Position numbers and translations under genes: made by a program
In this document: one piece after another, positions 7,130 to 11,748 of the stretch
How the letters are laid out: each line of letters begins with the position of its first letter
How positions within the stretch are numbered: position 1 is the stretch's first letter
The notes under the pieces: generated by a model
What the model saw: only the letters and a program-made list of their open reading frames with translations
Databases searched by the model: none
What the model was told of the DNA's origin: nothing
Assembly (NCBI GenBank): GCA_015494245.1
Contig: WGBN01000483.1
Span: 1 to 11,748 of the forward strand
Direction: 5' to 3'
DNA: 11,748 nucleotides
From: Saprospiraceae bacterium
GTDB lineage: Bacteria > Bacteroidota > Bacteroidia > Chitinophagales > Saprospiraceae

Positions 7130-8671
7130 TTATTTTTTCCCTGCTCCCGATCTGAGTCGTTCCAGGGCTTCGATGTGTTTTCGGGCTTCTTGCAGGATGG
7201 TTTCATCTTTTGTGAGATGCAGAATTTCATTGGCCTTGTCCCACATATCCTGAAACTGTTTTTGATAAGAGCCGTTTTCTTTTTCGCGCAGGTTCCAGGC
7301 CGCTTCGAGATAATTTAAGAGCGTGAGGGCTCTTTCCGTTGGAAAGCGTTCGGTACGTATATCCAAAGCTTCCCGGTAATAGTGCAATGCTTTTTCAAAG
7401 TGATCTGAGTGGAGGGAGGGGGGGAAATGGCAAAGAGCATTACCAAAGTGGGTACAGATTGTGGCGTATTCGTAGGGGTATTCTTCTTTGGTAAAAAACT
7501 CCAGGGCCTTTCGAAAAGAAGAAACGGACAAACCTGCCATAAGGGACTTTTTGCTATCTTCAACGGGTAGTTCTGCATAGATACGAGCCAGATGGTGATG
7601 AATATCTGCATATACCGAAGGAGCTGTTTCTTTGGGAAACTGCTCAAGGGCTTTTTGAAAGCTCTCCATAGCAGATTTAAAAAACTGGGGATTGCCTGCT
7701 TGTGCCCAGGCATAGAGCAGTACGCCCTTTCTCCTAAGGGCCTCTCCGTAAAACTCCTCAAAATCCTCTTCCTGAAAGATTTGTATGGCTTTATTGACAA
7801 AGCCAAGAGATTCGGAATAGCTCTTGGCAAGAAGAGCAGCCTGGGAGACATCCAACAGGCAAATAGCTTCTTTGACTTTATTGCCGAGACTTCGCTTGTA
7901 ATCCAACACCTCTTTCAACAAGGAGCGCAATTCCCCCATGGTAAAGCTGTCATAGTCCGATGAAAGCCGGTACAAGAGTACATGAGCCAGAGCATGTTGA
8001 ATGTCGTGTCGTGCAATAGAAGTCAAAGCAGACTCTTTAACCTCTCTCAGCAAAGCTTCGGCTTTTTGCTCCTGACCGATATCCATTAGAAATACGGCAT
8101 AGTGTTTCAGCGTGAAAGTCCTGTCGTTTTCGTCTTCGGCCAGGGTCAAGGCCTGTTCGTAAAGTCTGGAAACTTCTTCTACCGGATACTCCTCTTCCAT
8201 GGGGTTGTAATGCACGCAAACTGCACGATTATGAGCAGCTTTGAACGCTTCTTTCCCCTTGTAAGAATCGGGTTTACTTAAAAAATTGAGTAGATATTCG
8301 GGGAATTCTTCACCTGTGATAAAATGCATAAAAGCCAGAAAGTGCAAAGACAGGGCAGAATCATTTCCGACAAATTCCATAGCCTGCTCTACATGAACAA
8401 GCCTCAAGAGCACTGAAGCCATAAAATGCTCTTCGCTAAAAGGCAAATCCGGCAATAAATATGGCGGAGTAATATCACTGCGATCTATGGGAAAAACAAT
8501 CTTGTCGGCATATACCAGCAGGGAGAGACTTTTTTCAGGCTCCTTTGCTTCTTCTATAGGCAAAAAGGCAACCCAGTCTTCAAGGCCATTTTGCTCTTTA
8601 ATGAGCTTGGATAAAAACGGCATCTGCTGTGCGGGCGTATAAATCAGAAGTTGAGGCAGTTCAGTATTCAT
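7130..8671 (-). CDS. TPR-repeat protein of the hydrogenase cluster
   Basis: 513 residues, almost wholly helical. TPR-like helix pairs are visible at about 165-210, 270-303 (AALLAKSYSESLGFVNKAI), 308-345, 352-392 (with SFRKALEFF), 400-440 (HYYREALDI) and 445-485. Residues 1-130 do not look like TPR and are unrecognised; they include a hydrophobic stretch at 50-61 that is too short for a membrane anchor. No signal peptide is seen, so it is likely cytosolic. TPR arrays serve as protein-binding scaffolds. It lies between the protease/unknown pair and hypA with 3-base gaps on both sides, so production with the maturation factors is nearly certain. I recall TPR proteins in some group 2a loci, which supports an assembly or complex-organising role by inference. 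No enzyme motif was seen. Confidence 0.88.
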   Translation of the reverse strand: MNTELPQLLIYTPAQQMPFLSKLIKEQNGLEDWVAFLPIEEAKEPEKSLSLLVYADKIVFPIDRSDITPPYLLPDLPFSEEHFMASVLLRLVHVEQAMEFVGNDSALSLHFLAFMHFITGEEFPEYLLNFLSKPDSYKGKEAFKAAHNRAVCVHYNPMEEEYPVEEVSRLYEQALTLAEDENDRTFTLKHYAVFLMDIGQEQKAEALLREVKESALTSIARHDIQHALAHVLLYRLSSDYDSFTMGELRSLLKEVLDYKRSLGNKVKEAICLLDVSQAALLAKSYSESLGFVNKAIQIFQEEDFEEFYGEALRRKGVLLYAWAQAGNPQFFKSAMESFQKALEQFPKETAPSVYADIHHHLARIYAELPVEDSKKSLMAGLSVSSFRKALEFFTKEEYPYEYATICTHFGNALCHFPPSLHSDHFEKALHYYREALDIRTERFPTERALTLLNYLEAAWNLREKENGSYQKQFQDMWDKANEILHLTKDETILQEARKHIEALERLRSGAGKK

Positions 8672-8674
8672 TTT

Positions 8675-9049
8675 TTACAGGTAAATAGTCAGAACATTCA
8701 TTTGGGCATCTGCTTCAAAGGGCAGGTAGCGATCCTGATTGGGTATTTCGTGGTCTAACAGCACCCCATGCAAAGCTACGGCATATTCTCTTCCTCCGCT
8801 TACTTCTTTGAGCATGTGCTGCTTGGCCTTATGTATATTTCGGAAAAGTTCATTAAAGTAAGGAGCCAGCATGAGTTTTTGTTCAGAGGGATAATAAACC
8901 AGATAGATAGCGCTGTCTTCGCCAAAGACCGGCTCACGTATGGTTTTGTGTAAAACCAGATGCTCAGAGCGCAACAACACGGGTTGTTCTTCTGTAGCTG
9001 TTACTTTTCGGGGCCCGTTTGGAAGGCTCCCCTGCGGTGGCAGGAACAT
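8675..9049 (-). CDS. Unrecognised 124-residue hydrogenase-cluster protein
   Basis: I do not recognise a family. The first 20 or so residues are rich in Pro, Gly and charged residues and probably disordered. Residues 25-60 alternate hydrophobic and polar in a beta-strand manner (SAIYLVYYP at 46-54, KLMLAPYF). A basic helix follows (NELFRNIHKAKQHMLKEV), then further strand-like segments ending in NVLTIYL. There are no cysteines, no transmembrane segment and no signal peptide. ATG 9049 is the only plausible start, 3 bases past the protease stop, and the TPR gene follows after another 3 bases. Its reality rests on this tight packing and on coding-like composition. A small chaperone or adaptor for the hydrogenase or for the adjacent TPR protein is a guess from position. 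Confidence 0.8.
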   Translation of the reverse strand: MFLPPQGSLPNGPRKVTATEEQPVLLRSEHLVLHKTIREPVFGEDSAIYLVYYPSEQKLMLAPYFNELFRNIHKAKQHMLKEVSGGREYAVALHGVLLDHEIPNQDRYLPFEADAQMNVLTIYL

Positions 9050-9052
9050 GGT

Positions 9053-9526
9053 TCATACATTTAGTTCTTCCAAAATTTTTGCGACCATTTTCTCGGCGCC
9101 GGCTTTTCCCGCTGCGGTCATTTCTGTATCAAAGCGGGTAGAATCAATGGCAATGAGGAAGACATCAATTTTATCCGGATAATCGTCTTGCAGGATTTTT
9201 TTTGCATAAAACAGGGCCTGGTCCCATTTGAGGCTATGCAGATAGAGATGAGGCTGGTCTTCCTCCATAGAGCTGACGATTTCTTCGGCAGGAACTTTGT
9301 AAAGCGTCCCTACGGGTTCGCCTGTATTCAAGACGGAGTCCACGAGGATAATTCGATCCTGGCCTTTGAGTTGAAAGAGCACTTCGAAGGCTGAGGTACC
9401 CATATCAAGGATTTGGATATTTTCCCGTTCCCCCAACTCTTCCTGAAGGCGTTTTACGACGTATATGCCAACGCCATCGTCTTCACGCACGGGATTGCCA
9501 AATCCCATAATGGTTATTTTTTCCAT
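9053..9526 (-). CDS. hupD: [NiFe] hydrogenase maturation protease
   Basis: 157 residues of the HyaD/HybD/HupD family. The N-terminus MGFGNPVREDDGVG carries the nickel-sensing acidic residue (D17 aligns with E16 of E. coli HybD), D63 in LVDSV aligns with HybD D62, and H97 in LYLHSLK aligns with H93. The enzyme recognises nickel in the large-subunit precursor and removes its C-terminal peptide, here predicted to be the 15 residues after H517 of the large subunit. It lies 107 bases after the large-subunit gene, beyond a strong terminator-like hairpin, and 3 bases before the unknown 124-residue gene. The symbol follows uptake-type operons; a hucD-like name would be equally fair. Confidence 0.94.
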   Translation of the reverse strand: MEKITIMGFGNPVREDDGVGIYVVKRLQEELGERENIQILDMGTSAFEVLFQLKGQDRIILVDSVLNTGEPVGTLYKVPAEEIVSSMEEDQPHLYLHSLKWDQALFYAKKILQDDYPDKIDVFLIAIDSTRFDTEMTAAGKAGAEKMVAKILEELNV

Positions 9527-9557
9527 ATTTTGCCGGTTCGACAGTTTATCGGTTCAC

Positions 9558-9606
9558 AAAAAAGCGAAAATGCCGGACATGCAAAAGAGCATGAAGGCAT
9601 TTTCGC
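9558..9606 (-). terminator. Intrinsic terminator between large subunit and protease
   Basis: On the minus strand, arm GCGAAAATGCC (9606-9596) pairs perfectly with GGCATTTTCGC (9574-9564). An inner stem of CATGC with GCATG (9593-9589 with 9582-9578) sits around a six-base loop. TTTTTT follows at once (9563-9558). That is an 11-bp outer stem, a 5-bp inner stem and a T-run, oriented to stop transcripts coming from the structural genes. A further 7-bp complementary pair flanks the hairpin (TCGACAG 9538-9544 with CTGTCGA 9615-9621). It probably lets only part of the transcription continue into the maturation genes, giving more structural subunit than accessory protein. Confidence 0.85.
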
Positions 9607-9633
9607 AACTTAGTCTGTCGAGGAACGGTTACC

Positions 9634-11232
9634 TTACAGTTTAAACCGTGCTAATTCCTCACCTGATTTTTTGTCATGAGCGTGTACGGTACATACCAGG
9701 CAGGAATCGAAAGACCGTGCTACCATACCCACTTCAACCGGATCGTGCGGGTCTTCAATTTCGGTTCCTTCGAGAGCGGCCTCAATGGGACCGGGCTTGT
9801 TTTCGCCATCATTGGGACCTACGTTCCAGGTTGTAGGTGAGATGATTTGGTAGTTTTCTATGACGCCGTTTTTGATTTTAATCCAGTGAGCCAGCGCCCC
9901 ACGGGATGCTTCCGTAGCCCCCCAGCCTTCGCCGTCTTGTTCTTGCGGCTTGATGTAGAACTCATCGTTCAAATCAATCTGGCTGAGCCACTCGTTGATC
10001 TTGAGATAGAGGCCGGGGCCTTCATGCACGCGTGCCAGCACGCGGGTAAAGACACTGGGGCCCATACGGCGTATGATATCGCCAAAGAGCGGGTCTTGAA
10101 TCTGGTGATCCAGATTAGCCGGATTGGCATTCATGATCGTGCGGGCGAGAGGTCCAACCTCTGCGGCATGGCCCATGTAGCGTGGCGCTTTGGCCCAGCT
10201 ATACTTACTGCTGAAGTCACTATTTTCCAAATTGCGGGAATCTGTGGAAGGCACGGGGATGGGCTCTTCAAAGGGATGCAGGCCGTCAGCCTGATTTTCA
10301 TACCAGGAGTGAGAAACGTGCTCAGAGACATTGGCCTGATCCATCGGATGGTACTTCTCGCCATCGAAGAAACCTCCTGGCGAAATAACAGCCTTTTGGC
10401 GGCCTTCAATGGTGGGATGGTTGTAGAGGTCTTTGTGCAAGTAAGTACCATAAGCCAGGAATTTACCCACACCCTGTCCAAATTTATCTAAGCCAAACTC
10501 TAATCCGGCACGGATGAAGAGACCCAAATCACTGTTGCGTTGAGATTCGTTTTCCTCTACCCACTCCATCAGATCATCCCAGGTCTTGATTTGCATGTAG
10601 CGCTCAATAGAGCAACCCAGCCAGACGGGTTCCAACCAGTCATTACGGAACTGGTTCATAATAGCATGAGCACGGGTGATGTCCTTAAGCGTAGGAGCAC
10701 ACATTACGCCACCCGGCACCATATAGCTGGAATGCGGCCACTGACCTCCAAAAAGTGCATACACTTCTACGGGGCGCCCACTGGCTACGACTCCCGTTTG
10801 GAAAGAAGTACCCACATAAGCGGCAAAGCGTTTAACCACCTCTGCATAAAGCGATTTGTTGGCAAATTTTTTGTTGGCCATATCCGTAGCAAAGATGGCA
10901 TAAAACCAACGCGGGATACTCTGTATGGTCTCGGTCGCCTGACCGATAGCTCTCAGTAAGAGAGCATTGGGTGGCAGGGTTGTCTTCCAGGCTACATCCA
11001 AAGCCGATGAAGCACAATAAAGGTGTGAGCCTCCGCAGATGCCACAAGCCCGGGGTGTAACAATGAGACCCGACTGAGGGTCTTTGCCATGCATAATTTT
11101 TTCAAATCCTCTAAACATGGCTGCCTGGGTATGGGCACGGGTTACCACGCCATTTTCCATATAGACCTTGACGTCGAGATCGCCCTCTACCCTGCCGACG
11201 GGAGATATGTTGAGTTCTTTTGCAGTTGCCAT
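9634..11232 (-). CDS. hupL: [NiFe] hydrogenase large subunit, group 2-like
   Basis: 532 residues from ATG 11232 (MATAKELNISPVGRVEGD); an in-frame TTG at 11241 adds only MQQ and is less likely. Active-site motif L1 is VTPRACGICGGSH with C63 and C66. Motif L2 near the end is SFDSCLVCTVH with C511 and C514, the four cysteines that hold the Ni-Fe centre. The usual DPC of L2 is DSC here. After H517 a 15-residue tail (AHDKKSGEELARFKL) remains, the expected substrate of the neighbouring protease; sensor hydrogenases lack such a tail. No export signal is seen, as expected for a large subunit. It binds the small subunit and splits H2. The group assignment (2, probably 2a) is by resemblance and gene context. 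Confidence 0.95.
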   Translation of the reverse strand: MATAKELNISPVGRVEGDLDVKVYMENGVVTRAHTQAAMFRGFEKIMHGKDPQSGLIVTPRACGICGGSHLYCASSALDVAWKTTLPPNALLLRAIGQATETIQSIPRWFYAIFATDMANKKFANKSLYAEVVKRFAAYVGTSFQTGVVASGRPVEVYALFGGQWPHSSYMVPGGVMCAPTLKDITRAHAIMNQFRNDWLEPVWLGCSIERYMQIKTWDDLMEWVEENESQRNSDLGLFIRAGLEFGLDKFGQGVGKFLAYGTYLHKDLYNHPTIEGRQKAVISPGGFFDGEKYHPMDQANVSEHVSHSWYENQADGLHPFEEPIPVPSTDSRNLENSDFSSKYSWAKAPRYMGHAAEVGPLARTIMNANPANLDHQIQDPLFGDIIRRMGPSVFTRVLARVHEGPGLYLKINEWLSQIDLNDEFYIKPQEQDGEGWGATEASRGALAHWIKIKNGVIENYQIISPTTWNVGPNDGENKPGPIEAALEGTEIEDPHDPVEVGMVARSFDSCLVCTVHAHDKKSGEELARFKL

Positions 11233-11258
11233 TTGTTGCAATTTTTTAATGGTTGAAA

Positions 11259-11748
11259 TTAAATCGAAGAATCCTTCAAGCCCTTAGGCGAAGGCATCAC
11301 CTTGTGGAATCCGGCTTTAATGTAGTAAGCCAACTTGCTCTCTCCTTCCGGGACTTCCTTCGGCAAAAAGCCGAGATACTTCATGGTCTTGAACACACTG
11401 CCTTTTTTCAGGTCGTGATGCGGGAATTCAGGCTCCGTACAACCCAGGCAGGGATGATTGGCACGGGTCTTACTGGAAACCCTGTTCCACAAAATGCGGT
11501 TACAACTCGAACGCGTCATCGGGCCGCGACAGCCTACTTCATAAAACAGACAGCCGCCCCGCTTGCCAAAGCGTCCATCTATTTTCTCGCCAAAAGCGGC
11601 TGCATTCGTGCAGCCCGTCTGAGTGAAATCAGTGAAAAAAGTTTTCGGACGATGATACTGATCAATCAATACATCTCCAATCCGGCCTACCGAAATAGCC
11701 ACTAAGATCTGCGTAACCCAATCGGGATGTGCAGGACAACCCGGGATG
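11259..11748 (-). CDS. hupS: [NiFe] hydrogenase small subunit (C-terminal part)
   Basis: The gene runs off the right edge; the last 162 residues are visible, and the internal GTG at 11702 is not the start. The visible part opens with IPGCPAHPDW, which holds the last proximal-cluster cysteine. Then come a QTGC segment, CLFYEVGCRGP, SSCNRILWN and HPCLGCTEPEF, which carry the distal and medial Fe-S cluster ligands. At the distal site the usual His of HxxC is Gln (codon 11619-11621). The protein ends in PSPKGLKDSSI without a hydrophobic anchor helix, unlike group 1 membrane-bound enzymes. It relays electrons from the active site to an acceptor not encoded here. The large subunit follows after 26 bases. 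The N-terminus, and hence any Tat signal, is outside the window. Confidence 0.94.
   Translation of the reverse strand, partial: IPGCPAHPDWVTQILVAISVGRIGDVLIDQYHRPKTFFTDFTQTGCTNAAAFGEKIDGRFGKRGGCLFYEVGCRGPMTRSSCNRILWNRVSSKTRANHPCLGCTEPEFPHHDLKKGSVFKTMKYLGFLPKEVPEGESKLAYYIKAGFHKVMPSPKGLKDSSI

Noticed and set aside
9527..9557. Promoter between the terminator and the protease gene
   Set aside because: No -35/-10 pair or TAnnTTTG element could be found in these 31 bases; the downstream genes more likely depend on read-through.
9847..10491. Long plus-strand open frame of 214 codons opposite the large subunit
   Set aside because: It lies entirely antisense to the conserved hydrogenase large-subunit gene, and its product has no recognisable domain; it is a shadow frame.
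9634..11748. H2-sensing (HupUV-type) or bidirectional Hox-type hydrogenase
   Set aside because: The large subunit keeps a cleavable C-terminal tail with a dedicated protease nearby, unlike sensors, and no HoxF/U/Y-like diaphorase genes or histidine-kinase partner appear in the window.

Overview
All supported genes lie on the minus strand and read as one dense cluster, from the right edge of the window to the left, encoding a [NiFe] hydrogenase and its maturation machinery. The order of transcription is: hydrogenase small subunit (C-terminal part only, cut by the right edge), large subunit, an intrinsic terminator, maturation protease, an unrecognised 124-residue protein, a TPR protein, hypA, hypB, hypC, hypD, hypX, an NHL-repeat beta-propeller protein, a bifunctional-nuclease/UVR protein and a radical SAM protein. 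After the last gene comes a short repeat-rich tail at 1-90. No stretch longer than about 110 bases lacks a gene.

Hydrogenase type: the small subunit has no C-terminal membrane anchor, no cytochrome b gene follows, and no diaphorase (HoxFU-like) gene is present. The residue at the distal-cluster histidine position is Gln. These features, with the C-terminal motifs of both subunits, fit a cytosolic group 2 uptake enzyme (HupSL/Huc-like, probably 2a) better than a membrane-bound group 1 enzyme. The large subunit keeps a cleavable C-terminal tail and the matching protease is encoded next door, so it is probably a catalytic enzyme and not an H2 sensor.

Maturation: HypA/HypB deliver nickel. HypC/HypD build the Fe(CN)2CO centre. 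HypX makes the CO ligand from formyl-tetrahydrofolate, which is the oxygen-compatible route, so H2 oxidation under air is the most economical reading. HypE and HypF are not in the window. The protease trims the large subunit after nickel insertion. The TPR protein, the 124-residue protein and the NHL protein sit inside the maturation block with 3-base gaps or 4-base overlaps, and are the least understood parts of the locus.

Organism: several starts lack a Shine-Dalgarno sequence, there is a TAnnTTTG-like promoter, and a DUF151 nuclease carries a UVR tail. Together these suggest a member of Bacteroidota or a related phylum. This is an inference from style, not from a marker gene. The two leftmost genes may be unrelated passengers of the operon; the radical SAM gene is visibly more GC-rich than the genes just upstream of it in transcription.
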